Below, one piece after another: positions 36,301-49,900 of a DNA stretch of 64,000 bases (positions are counted from its first letter, which is position 1; each line of letters starts with the position of its first letter). Source of the stretch: Leptodactylus fallax (taxonomy: Eukaryota > Chordata > Amphibia > Anura > Leptodactylidae); NCBI GenBank assembly GCA_947044405.1, contig CAMRHE010000068.1, positions 1,327,501 to 1,391,500 on the forward strand, written 5' to 3'. Below the pieces are notes generated by a model. It had not been told where the DNA came from and ran no database searches. It saw nothing but the letters and a program-made list of their open reading frames with translations. A program made the position numbers and the translations under genes.

Positions 36301-37877
36301 CCAACCACCGTGTCTTTGTGCGATGCAGAAAAGGTGAAGGAATTCACTCTACATGCCTGGTTCCCACCGTGAAGCATGGAGGAGGAGGTGTGATGGTGTG
36401 GGGGGGCTTTGCTGGTGACACTGTTGGGGATTTATTCAAAATTGAAGGAATACTGAACCAGCATGGTTACCACAGCATCTTGCAGCGGCATGCTATTCCA
36501 TCCGGTTTGCGTTTAGTTGGACCATCATTTATTTTTCAACAGGACAATGACCCCAAACACACCTCCAGACTGTGTAAGGGCTATTTGACCAAGAAGGAGA
36601 GTGATGGGGTGCTACGCCAGATGACCTGGCTCCACAGTCACCAGACCTGAACCCAATCGAGATGGTTTGGGGTGAGCTGGACCGCAGAGTGAAGGCAAAA
36701 GGGCCAACAAGTGCTAAGCATCTCTGGGAACTCCTTCAAGACTGTTGGAAGACCATTTCAGGTGACTACCTCTTGAAGCTCATCAAGAGAATGCCAAGAG
36801 TGTGCAAAGCAGTAATCAAAGCAAAAGGTGGCTACTTTGAAGAACCTAGAATATAAGACATATTTTCAGTTGTTTCACACTTTTTTGTTAAGTATATAAT
36901 TCCACATGTGTTAATTCATAGTTTTGATGCCTTCAGTGTGAATCTACAATTTTTATAGTCATGAAAATACAGAAAACTCTTGGAATGAGAAGGTGTGTCC
37001 AAACTTTTGGTCTGTACTGTATGTTCATTGGGGGTTCGACTGCTGGGACCCCAACAATCACAAGAATAGTCCCATGTTACCAACATTAACTGTGGTAACA
37101 CAATGCTTGTATTGAGAGCGCATACTCCATCATCGTGATCATAAGGAGTTCCCAGCAGTCGGATGATCCTACATTTATTGAATATCTTGTGGATAGGCGA
37201 CAAAGGGGTTGGCCCTCAAACAACATTTGGGGCAGGATTTAAAAACGGCAGTGCCACTCTTACTCATGGTATTGCAGTTCTGGCCAATTGATGACCAACA
37301 TTACCTACTGCACTAACTTACCTACTACACTAACACTACCACCTCCATCATCCTCCTCCATCCAGTTTTACAAAGCCCTATTACTTGTTGCATTCTCACT
37401 TGCACTGGTCACCTTCACCTTTTGGGAATGGGAAAACCAGCTGGTGGTGTACACAGGACAAATGTCAGCCCCTTTCTCAGAACATCCAGCGTCGGACTGA
37501 GAATCCTTGGACCCACCAGAGAGAGTAGGCCATAATACCCTTCAAATTTGGGTGCCTTCTGTTGGACCATTATTGTGTTACAACCTGGGTCCATTGGAGG
37601 ATTCTCTACTCTGGTGGGTCAGTCCGACACGGTCTGCATTATTATTTTGGGCAGATCATATGATGTCACTGACTATTGCTGCAGGTTCCAGGTGATGGTC
37701 CTGAGGCCTAAAGTGGAAGAACCAGAAAAACAAACAAACAAAAAAAAAAACGGCTTTCATCCCTTCCCTACTAGGATGGTCAACCACTTTGACACGAGCT
37801 GGGTTTGACCCAAATATCTCAAATTTTAAATTTTTTAATCAAACTGGGGACCCCAGAGTATAATAGGTAGAGGCCCA

Positions 37878-37925
<48 letters not shown>

Positions 37926-40900
37926 CTCCCCTTCCCTCACCTCTTTTGCGCCTCCCCATGCAGTCCGGCGCTCTCCTGGTGACGTCATGCCCCGCGGCCA
38001 CCGCTGACGCCATGTCACTGCTGATGCCCAATCACAGCCCTCAGTGGTGATCCCGGGTGCATGACGTCGCAGAGAAGACTGAGCAAGAGCACCAGACGCC
38101 ACGTGGAGGCCATAAGAGGTGAGGGAAGGAAAGCATAAATGTTTTTTTACACCTCTCCTTGGCCTCCACCTATTATACTCTGGGGTCTGAAGAGACCCCA
38201 GACTATAATAATGTCACTTCCAGTTCTATCCAAACTTGTTCGACCCAAAACGAATCAGGGACCCCGAGCCACTCAAAACTAAACGAATCTTAGGAGATTC
38301 CCTATTCCCTACCCAGTTACACAACTTGACATGGCAAGGCTAGCCCACTTCAGGACTTGTTGATTTATATCACTGTTCAGACTAGCCTCATTGACAGAAC
38401 GCTCTCCGTACCTCTTTGCGCCGGCGCTCCTTTCTCAGTGATTTTTGAAGGACTTTGGCCTCATATTCTGCCCTGGGATGATCCTGTAGGTAATAAGGAG
38501 AATAGAAGATAAGTTATCTGGTAGCGTACATCTCCCCAAGCAGATGAAGCTCTGCGTCAGGATTACAGCGCAGATCTGAAGGCGCAGGCAGGCTGTGACG
38601 GACGCTGATCAGAACATAGAGTGGCACGATGCGTTACCATCTGCGGACATACAGTGCTGCTGTGAAACAGAATCAGGATTTGTGATGGACGCAAAACACG
38701 AGACAACGAAAACGAACAGCCAACGCTTGCAGACAAGACAAGGTGCAACGTGTTCATTTGGGTTGGTGGGATCAGCCACAGAGCAGTGACGCACACGCAT
38801 GACACATACATTGAGGCCTTTGCTGGACATGATTTAGGAAGAAGGTGCAAAGAAAACTTGCTGAAGAAGATAGAAAAATATTAATAAATGAGTCCAAACC
38901 TTGACCATGCCCTTTAGGATACAAGACACAACACAAAGGGGGAAAAAAAAAAAAAAAGGATTATTAATCTGGGGTCCAGGAGGGGTCACAGTTAGTGTTG
39001 GGGAATTGGTTGGTCTACCAGATACACAATGGGGTACATTACAATGCGGACATGAAGGGCATGAACTGGAGGGCCTGGGGGTCTATTATGGAGCCACACT
39101 TGTCATGGACAACGGGGAAAATGATATGTGGACACAGGTGCGTACATGTATACAGCGCCACACACTATATACATAGAAACACACACATATACAAGTTTTA
39201 CATGTGCTGCACAAATATTCGTATTGTATTTGTATACTAGCAGTAATCTTGAATAGAGCAGGGCCGGGGTCTTCAAACTGCAGCACCTTGCTGCATAACT
39301 ACAACTCTCACTAGTGCAGCAACCTTCAGCACTGCAGCTGCTGTGAAACTATAACTCCCAGCATGCTCCATTCACTTCTAAGGGAGTTTCAAAAACATAA
39401 AAGCAAGTATGCATGCTGGGAGTTGTTGTTTTCTCAGCAGCCGGAGTGCCGAAGGTTGCTGACCCTTGTTAGCACCTAATGTTAAAGGGATTTGCCCCAT
39501 CAGCCTCCATTGGTGGCAGGCCTGACCACAGGGCTACTTTATATGTCCTGTAAAATTAGCACGGACATGGTCACAGACATGGATAATATTCCATGAACCT
39601 CTTCTATATCTCACAGAAAATTATCACCGTGACCACAGAATTCCTCCATTTCTGTTCTGCAAAAGGACAACTAATCTTTCAGTAAAAAAAACATCTTGAA
39701 AATAGCAGCCAAGATCTGTTTCTTGAAGAAATAGTATTACTAAAGGGAGTCTGTCAGCAGAATGCAGCCCCGCAGAGAGATAGGTTAGGGTCACCTGAAT
39801 CATACAGAGTTTTCCCCTTGTGAATCGGGGTCTCTGTTGCTGAGATATCACCTCTTGTCAATGTGCAACAAGGGCCGCACCATTGCTCCAAAAATCTAAT
39901 TTGCATATTGACAAAAACAGCGATACCTCCGTGATGGAGGAAATGATTCACAAGGGGAAAACCTAACCTATCTATCTGCAAGGCTGGGTTTATATGCTGA
40001 GCTCTGGTGACCGGCTCCCTTTAAAGCCACCTAAAATTTCCTATTGAGCGATCATATTAACTCATTCTTTATTAATAAAACAAATATTAGCAAGGACTAT
40101 TCCAGAGAAACTTGCAGTAAGCTCTGAACCCTTTCTGTGGTTTAATTGGTCCCTATGATAACACTTCCTGTCATTGCAGGAGGAGTGGCATGGTTTTTCT
40201 TACTCACTTCTTCTTCTTCAAAACCGGTTAGGTCCCATCGGTAGTTAAGCCTCATTTGTCGCCTTTTCCAGTGCTCCATGAATGTGGCAGCTGTAACACA
40301 ATGAGGGGTTTCGACAATGGTTACGGGTGATGGACAAGGAGTAGTGAAAAATAGGAACATCATAGAGATCTGTATATTTGGGAGTGTTACACACCGGGCA
40401 CTCATAACAGACTAAGCCTTCCTTTTTGTTGAGATTACTTTTCAGCTTGTACCGTTTACACTGGGGGCAGAGCCAGCCATAATCTTGTTATAAGGTGGCA
40501 GATGGACAACACAAGGTATAAAACTGGAGGCAGATAACACAGGATCACACCACTGAGGATAGGTGATGGGGCAGCTCCTCCTCCCTCTCCTTGGACACAG
40601 CATGCCCACTACATTCTCCATATAAGTCAATGGCAATGGCTATCCTGCAGAGAGATGCAGGGGTGCCAGGATTTCAGGCTGTACCGTGCTCAACCCAAAT
40701 GGCCCATTATTTAAGGAAAACAATAACTATGTAAAAATTAGCATGCTATAGCACGTGAGGCACGAGTTATCCAACATCCTTATGTAACATATGGGAAGGA
40801 GATTACATCAGAAGACGTCCATAGGGAACATCTCAACTGGAGTCACAGGGGACTGATCTGTAACACGCATAGATTCATTATTATGCTATATGGCCACATT

Positions 40901-43900
40901 ATAGGATCTGAAGCTACTGCCAGTATACAATCCCTCTCTATAGAATGATATCTGCCGTCGTCTCCATCTGACAACCAGGCAAATCCAATTATAGTAAACT
41001 GGATGGTGCGTAAGAAGAAAATGCATCACCTGCAGGGCCTGAGTATAGGGATGGTACAAGGGGAACCTGGCCCCCGGCCTCCACCAGCTTTGGGACCTAC
41101 AGGGCTTCCAAATCCACCCTCCATGGCTAACTAGTAATTACTGGAAATTAAACTCTATACATAGTTATGTCCTAGACACCCATTTTTGTGATCGATGAGG
41201 GTTGCAGAGGTTAGACCCCCAGAAAAAAAACAGACAATAATCGACTTTTTGTGCGGCAGGTCTCACGGGTGGTTTCCTTTGCAGCCAACACAGGTTTCTG
41301 CACCTTTCTGCAGTGTGTGCAAAGCTAACACGCTGCAAACTCACAGCATGTGGCCTTAGCCTTAAAGGGGGATGTTGGGACTTGGGATAGGTCACCAATC
41401 TTCGATCTTCAACACCCAGCACCCTACCAATCAGTACTGCTTCCACTTCAGATGTTGCATTCATCCGTCACATGGTCTGTTTGCAGCTCAGCCTATGCTG
41501 CAATACCAAACACAGCCACTATATAATGTATGGCGCTGTGCTTGGTACGCAGAGAAGTGATATGACATTGATAACCTATACTAGTTCATCAATTATTAAG
41601 CCTGGAAGACCCCTTTAACGCCTATAGTGTTCAGTGGAGAAAGTCATGCCTATTGGCGCTACAGAGGGCTAGGTGTTTCCGGTCACGTACGTGCGCCCCC
41701 CCACCCCACCAACTTTAATCCTGCCCAGACTGCCTTCTACATGATCTATTGCAGATTTCAGTAGTCCACCTCTCATACATACACCTGAATTTTTTTTTAT
41801 TTCCAGTATACATTGCTTGGTGGATGCAGTTTCATACGGTTACATCACATTATGAAACGTGCGGTTACATACAAGGGTGATATGTAAGGGATTTGTCTTT
41901 GGCAGGTATGATCATGGGATCAGCGCGCTTGTTGGGATCTGTGGAGGGGAACTGCTCATGAGCTGCTAAAATAGTCCAGGAAATGTACGACTTCCCAGCT
42001 CCATCCTTCAGCGCGGTGACACCATCGTATTTACACTGAGCAGATTTATTTAACTTTGTGGCTCCGCAGAAAAGCAGGAAATCGTCCAAACATCATAAAC
42101 GCTTTCTTACACGGTCTGCGTCTGTTCAGATTTTATTCTGTCACATTAACCCTTTAAATGTAATCCTGCACATTAACCAGCATTGCAAAAATAACTTTTA
42201 TGTGGGTTGGATAGTAACATCAGATCTACCAGATCTTATACACATAGAAGAGAGCAAAACGTCCCCTACAGCTGAGTGAGCACTTTTTGGTGTCCATTCC
42301 ACTGGGATCCCAAAAATACAAGGGTCCACAAGTGTCCCCTGTGACTAGAGTGCTTGTACATATGTGCGGCCGCAGCTCCATTCACTTTTATGGGACTTCC
42401 TGTATAGCAGTCCCATGGGGGGCATGCAGACCCTCATTCCTGTAATTGTCGGTGTCCCAGCCATCATAACCCCTGAGATCAAACATTTATGCCATAGGGA
42501 ATAAATGTAACTAGACTAGAGATAAAACCCTAGATTTAATAAATAAATTATTAAAAAAAAAAAAAAAAAAAAAAAGGGTGGGGGTCTGCAACTTTGTCAT
42601 AGACTTTATCTATCATTTCTTCCCCATTTTCAAGCTCTCTGCTTGCTATCAGTGAATGAGATCACCTCCGTTTGGCTCAACCTGCTCTCAGCTGAGGGTC
42701 TGTACAATTATATCCAATGTAACCAATGCTCTATGAGCTAAACAGCCCAGACTGATACATTGTAGCAAAAAAGCAGAGAGGTTTGCTCAGCTGTTGCTAA
42801 TGTATCTTGTCTAGACAATGCTCTGTGAGCTAAACGCTTGAGAATCTACAGTACTTTGCATTAATCAGTCTGGACTGAATACAACTGTAACAGACAATGC
42901 TCTGTGTGCTAAACAAATCGGCAGCTAGTTCGCTACAATGTATCACTCTGGAGTTCAGGTTGTTTAGCTCAAAAAGCACTGCCTCTTGCAACTGTATCCA
43001 GCATAAAAACACATTATTAGCTAGTTTGCTACAATGTAACAGTCCAGGCTTTTGTGCTCGTAGAGCATTGTCTAGACCGGATACAATTGTTTCTACGTCT
43101 GAGCTGAGGACAGTATGAGCTATCTACAGGGTTACTGCCACTGAATGTAACCAAGAGTGTTCTCAGTCACTGACAGCAAGCAGAGATCTTGGAAATGGTG
43201 AAGAAATTAAAGTCCATTAGAAAGTGGTAGAACTTGCCACCTATAGAGTGACTAAGTTTTAGTAACCTAGAAATATAAATCATGTGACCCCCTATACTGC
43301 ACAGTATGTGTATATACCATACATACTATGTATACACCGCCCGCCCCGGACACACAGACTTCAGTCGCCCTTCTGTGCCATGCTCTAGTAGTTCTCAAAG
43401 GAAATGTGACTCAGATCTGGCTGGGAACAGCTCTTTAGCATATGGCGAACATGGTAATTGTTATAGAGGCAACTCCATAGAGAACCAAGCGTCTCAGGGG
43501 ACAGACGGGAACTAAATACTAACAGATGCGTCTTCATCATCCTCATAGTACCGAATAAAAATAAGTCTTAAGATGCCAAAATAAGAACACCAAGAAAAAA
43601 AAGTCCTGGGGGTATTGGGGAGGACGAGCAGGGACTTGGTGGGAGGGGGAAGAAGATCCCTCAACACCGTTCCTGGAAGGGGATGTGGATTTCAGAACAT
43701 GAGAAACACATCCAGACCGGAGATCTTCCGGCAGATGGGACACTTTCTCAGATAAAAACAAAACTTTCATGTCCGCTTCTTATTCAATACGTGGCCTTTT
43801 GCCAAAATTACGTAATCTCAAAGAAAGGGAGTGAAGGACGACTAGTGGGGACTGTGCGGGGGGTGATGAAGCCGCTTGTCCCCAGTTGTTAAAAATACTA

Positions 43901-46900
43901 GGGGAGAAGAAGTGGTGCCCCAACCCAGTCCTGAACCCCTGAGCCTACCACTCTCTGACTTGTAGGCTGCAAGCCACCATAAGTCTACAAGATGCTGGAA
44001 ACACAGAGAAGACGTCTACACAAAGATGCAGGTGCCAAAAGAGGTCACTGCATCGCACCTCCTGCACCAGGACACTCCTGTCATAATAATGGTCCCTACT
44101 CCTTGTAGCCTACTGGCCCAAAGTGGCTGCAGCTCTGTGTCGAGAGACCGGAAATCAGGGTACAGACAGGCAACAGGCAAAATGGGAGGGAACACCTGGG
44201 GCACCTGGAGACAGTACAAAGGGCATATTATTTGAGGCAAACATTAGTGTGGAGAACCCGGGACAATCTGAGAGTTCCAACAGGAGTGTGGTCTCACAAT
44301 GCCCCGAAAAAATTTTGTGCACACTACCAGATGGAACCTGTTAAACATTTGATTCCTACCCCTGGGGCTGTGGACAATGCAGCATTATTAGGACTGATGC
44401 CCTGGTGTTAACAGGACATGAGCAGAGCGCCCTCCACAGGTGATCATTATAGATGTGTAGAGCAAGGTGATAGGCCAGATGGTGGTCTACGAGAATTGCT
44501 GCTCAGAGAGCTGAGGGCCTATTACATTGTAATATTGTAATGAACCCAGCAGCTGTGTGAGCAGGATGTGTTTTCCCCGCTATGGGAAATTGCGAGAATA
44601 TTGAAAAAAATCATCCTTACCCCATAAAGCCATGAAGACAGAGAAGAAGACTGTGGCCGGGTTGTCGAAGAGATGACTGGCACGGGCCGTGGCACAGGCA
44701 GAGCTGATCTTCCAGTAGTTACAGGTCTTGTCACATAATGGGCACATGACAATGTTGTTCCTCTGGTCACACATCTCCATGCTGGGAAAAGATGGAAACT
44801 TAGAAGAAACTTTGTGTATATAAAGGATTAGAGGTCTCAAGAGGCGCAGTGTGAAACGCCATGACTATAAACTGTGGATCTTAGCTATAGAGAGGACGCT
44901 ATAGGGTTGTATATAGAAAGGACGCTAGGGGTTAATATGCCTTAAAGGGGCTTCACAAATTTAATACTGCAACTTTGCAATGAACCCTATGAGGACATTT
45001 GCTTTATTTGCGGGTCCTCCTCAACACATACTTGACCATACGGCTTATGTTACAGATGAAACCTGTACATGGGTTTGTATGTGTATGGCCGATACACTGC
45101 CATTCATAGATGGTGGTCTCTGATGTGGCTGATAACCTTAGTCATATTTGAAGGCTCTTCAGTGGATTGGAGGGCAGCTACCTATAGGCAGTTTTCTTCC
45201 TTTTGGAGGAAAGCCAATTTGCATACTTTTTCCCAGCAGATATTGCCTGTAATAATCCCTACACCAGTACCCCTCAAGAACTGTGTGGTACATCTATGTA
45301 GAGGTGTAACTGGAACCTCTTGGGCCCCAATGCAAGTCTGTAAGGGGCCCTCAACTATTGTGGGTCATTTCTAATACTGGTTTCACCAACTAGTGCAGTG
45401 GGACCTATTGGGCTCCATCAGGCTCCACAGTAGATCCTGAGTTATAGTCCCTGAACCTTTTAGGGCCTCCTGGCTTTGAGGGTTGGGGAAGTCGGGGGCC
45501 TTTCACTTTTAAGAGAGGGCTTACTATAGATCGCATCCTCGTGGACTTTTTTAGTGTGGCACGTCCCCACCTTTTGTCACACGGGAGACAGAAGGCACGA
45601 TCTCGAGCTTTCAAAAAATTAGATATATCCCGAGTTACAGGTGTTCTTAAGAAGAGAACCCCTGTCCATATACCCTGTTAGGGTATATGGACATCATGGG
45701 GGGGGGGGTGCCCCTCTAAAGGACAGAATGGATAGCTGCTTATAATTAGCAGCTCCTGCTCTAGTGGACTCACCCAGTTTACATATTACAAGGACCGAAT
45801 GTCCACCATTTTTGTCTGGCTAGCTACGACTCCCCCAACAACCCCTTTAAGGGTATGTTCACACCTCCAATACAGAAGGTTTCTAAAACTGCGGATGAAA
45901 AAGTCCCGTGAGCACAACTTTTTTATCCGGCAAAGTTATACCAAAGACAGCAGATACCTAATAGACCCAGTTATCGTCATAGGGGTCCCTTGGGATCCAT
46001 TGTTGTCAGTCATTTTAATGTTTCCTATTTAGCCCGTTCTTCTGCAACGTAAAACGACATAAGTGTACTCGCTTAGAAACCGTACAGTACTATGCAAAGT
46101 TCCTTCCCCTTTGTTAGTTTCCCCAACTATGACGGGCCTGCATGTTATTCTCCATATGGCCCCCATAAAGTAGACGTCCTGCTGTCCTCGTTTTATGAGT
46201 TTATCATCATTTGGAGAGTGCGGCTCCTGCCCTGCCAGTCTGTGTGAAGGGTTACGTTGGGCTGGAGGTTTTCCCTCACATTGGCATTACACAGCTCGCC
46301 TTGGTTATACAGCGTTAACATTACTGCCTTAATTTCTCTTGGCGCCTGTGTCAGATTTATGTCTTACAATCTGTTTCCACGTGGTCTTGTAAACATTAGC
46401 AGAAGCACAGCGCCGTGCAGCCAGTGAGCCAAGCACTTGGTATTAGGCTGTGTTTTAGGATTCCAGGGGTCACACTTATACATGGGTGTCTATACTTAGT
46501 GCCATAACTTTAAGTCACTCACTGTGCGTCCAATAGGTGTATAGCCACAGCAGGCTTGCAGGCCTTTGCTAGGCCCCAGCCTGTCATGGCAACCCTCAAT
46601 TGTGTAGAAGGGGGCTGATGGGATGACAGAGGGAGCAACCTACTTCTGTCTAGATAAGGTGGTCGTATTGACTGTGAAGAAACCGAGTGATCAGCAAGGA
46701 TCGGAGTCATCTTCAGTCCCAACCATTGCAGCTGAAGTCTACAGATGATGTACATGTGCGTCATTTTGCATTAAAAGGAGATTTCTGGCCCAAACAGTGT
46801 TCAGTGTGGGTCTGATGTCCTATGCTGTGGCTATAAAAAAACTCTGTTGGGGCCAGAAAATCCCAATTTCTCAGATATTACCCCCCAAATCTCTTCAAAC

Positions 46901-49900
46901 CATAAAGTATAGTATTATATAATAACACAGACATGGCTGTAGAGTAGACGGCCAAGTGTAGGAGGTACCTTGGGATGTCGTGATCCACAGTCGCACATCC
47001 ATAAAGGAACACAATAATCCCCACGAGGGATGCAGGAATAAGCATCTGAGTGTAGACACCGAGCCAAGCAAAGTACAGAGCGATCTTCTCACCAAAATAT
47101 TTCCTGCAAAAGAGATAAGAGAAGGAGCTGGCGATGAAGTAGAAGACAACCATAATATCCTAACACTTCAGATCAATGGCCTCCAATCTGTCATGATGGA
47201 AGTTATAGTTCTAGAACAGCTGAAACATAACTTACCGGACAAGGTCAATAGGCTGATACTTGTAGAAAACACCATAACTGGCCCACTCGTCGCACAGAAG
47301 CTGAAATATGAAGGGAAAAGGGACAGAGGTTAGAACATGGTGGTAGGAGATGGAGATCTATGGTGGTTGTAATCGAGAGAGTCCAATTTCATAAGCATTG
47401 GCTAGAGAAGAAGAGGCAGCAGTCACGACTGCTTTAGAGGTTCAAAGGGTGCTTGACCACATAGAAATCCACCAGTATTATAAATTGTGTGCCCCATTAC
47501 AGATTCTGCATCGGGATCAAGAGCTTTAAGTTACATTTCCGGCGGTCGCTGAATTTTACATGTTAAAAGATGGCAAAGAAGAGATGTCAGATAGGAAAGC
47601 AGCTGATTGCAAGATGGTGGGTTGGGCAAGGACTAGGGCAACATGGCAACTTTGGCCACAAAACATGGTGCAGAGATCAGTGTCATGCCGTCCTCCTTGG
47701 AAGTAATGAAAGAGCAGTTGCTGCAACACAATGGTCTCGAAAAATCCATTGACCACTATACCCAAAACACCCTGAGATTCAAGCAAGGGAAATTAGAACA
47801 ACATGGCGTCCTATGGTGCCTGGATGGTCATGGCTTGTTTTGTGGGTCATTGGCAGGTAATGGCATTTTGGACAACTGGAGAGAGCCAGTTGTATGGAGA
47901 ACCCCTTATAATATACACAGATATTCTTGCCTCTAGAGGAGAATACCTATATTCATATACGGCTCGATTGAACATGGCGCCATTTTTTTTTTTTTATGTC
48001 GGATTTCCTATGGGCATATGGAGGACCAAGCTCTATCAAAGCAATATTAATGTGAACCACCTAATGGAAAGTGGGGGTCTCCTGCCTCTACCACCATGGC
48101 AGATGTCTGGGGGATAGAAGGATAGGACAGTTGGATTTCAATGTGCCCAATCCTTTAGTTCTCAGGGGAGATAAGCAGCCGCCGGAGATGGTTGGCATAA
48201 GTTTTCTCCACTTTCCCCATTATGAATATACTCATGCTGAACCGGACCCAGTATAAATGTGTATGGGGGAGTCAGGGGGAATAGCTGGCGCGTGAAAAGT
48301 GTATGGCCAATCTTACAGAGTGTGGACATTGAGGACGTTTATTAAAACCCCAAATTAATATAACGCTTGCCATGTTAGTTCAGGTCGTAAAGATGCGATC
48401 CACTACAGCTTTGTGGATTGTGGCCAGTGTGTAACAATGAAACACATCTGCTAAGAAATCTCCTGTTGGTTCCCTGACAGGATCAGCCAAGGAACTCCCC
48501 TTTAATGAGCACAAAGGCATCAATGTTTAATTTTCCCATCAATCTTCCTACACCCACACCAGCCCCATGGCAGGGACCAGAAGAAGTGGTGTGTACAGAG
48601 AACACAAAGCGCGCGGCTCACATTGTGTATCTGCCCCGACGAGAGATTGCAAACTGCGGTTTAGAGGCAGAAACCCCACACTGGATGGAGATTGTTATCC
48701 TCGACAAGGCCATACTTAGAGATGATGCCCAAGACATTGAGCGAGGGCCCCCCATTATTACTGTACACATCCTTTACCCGGTGCCCCCTCCTCCAAAAGC
48801 TTTACTTAGAAAATGGGAGGTTTGTAATGTTCAAGTAGCAGATAAAGAAGAGCTCAATATATAGGAACTGAAACTACATAACGTGTATGTTATGACAACA
48901 TGTCCTAAACCAAAGGTGGTCAACCTACTACATAAGCTGTAAAAGATGCCATATTGTCGAAGACCAACGGTGGTCAACCTGCTACAAAACATATGATGCC
49001 GTACTGTCCTAGACTAGTAGTGGTCAACCTATCACAATGTATAGGATGCCATGCGGTCTTGACCAATTCTGGTCAACCTGCTACCTAATGTACATAATGC
49101 TGTGTTATCGTAGACCAGTGGTGGTTAACCTACTACATAACAAATGATGCCATACTGTCCTAGACCAGTGTTGGTAAACCGATCACATATTGTATATGAT
49201 GCCATGGTATCATATACCAATTATGGTCAACCTACTACATCATATATATGATGCCATACAGTCTTGACCAATGGTGGTCAACCTACTACCCAACATATAT
49301 GATGCCATGTTATTGTAGACCAATGCTGGTCAATCTACTACCTAATGTACATGATGCTGTGTTATCATAGACCAATGGTGGTCAACTGGCTACCTAACAT
49401 GTATATTATGCCATATTGTTTATTGATGCATATTGTAGGGAATTTAAATTGTGAGCCCTATATGGGACTATGAGTGACAATAAATGCTGTGGAATATGTT
49501 GGACTATACAGCCAGGGGACCAGAACAAGGGAGTGGTGGACTGCTAAAACAGCATTAACACTAGGAGTCCGAAGGACCCCATTGACTATGATGGGTCTGT
49601 CGGATGGCCATCCTTTTAAAACTGAAACCCGCGAAGGAAAAAGTCCTCCGTGCAGGAGTTTTTCCTCCACTGATTTTTCAGGCAGACACTGCAACAGAGT
49701 CTCCAACAGAGACTCCAGCGCAGATGTGAACCTAGCCATAGATCTACATAACGTGTATACTATCATAGGCATACCAATGGTGGTCAACCTACTACTTAAA
49801 CATAGACGCCATATTGTTAAAGAAACCAAGTACATATCTGAAGGAGCGCTTACCTTCCGGTCATTGGGTTCAGGGTCATCTTCGTAGTCTCCCTGTGAAG

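Noticed and set aside
46895..47149. Second minus-strand frame over an ANO1 exon
   Set aside because: It is the shifted-frame shadow of the true helix 1 exon at 46969-47103.
48505..48864. 119-codon plus-strand frame in an ANO1 intron
   Set aside because: Proline-rich in places but with no recognisable domain, start context or splice sites; length is within chance for 64 kb.
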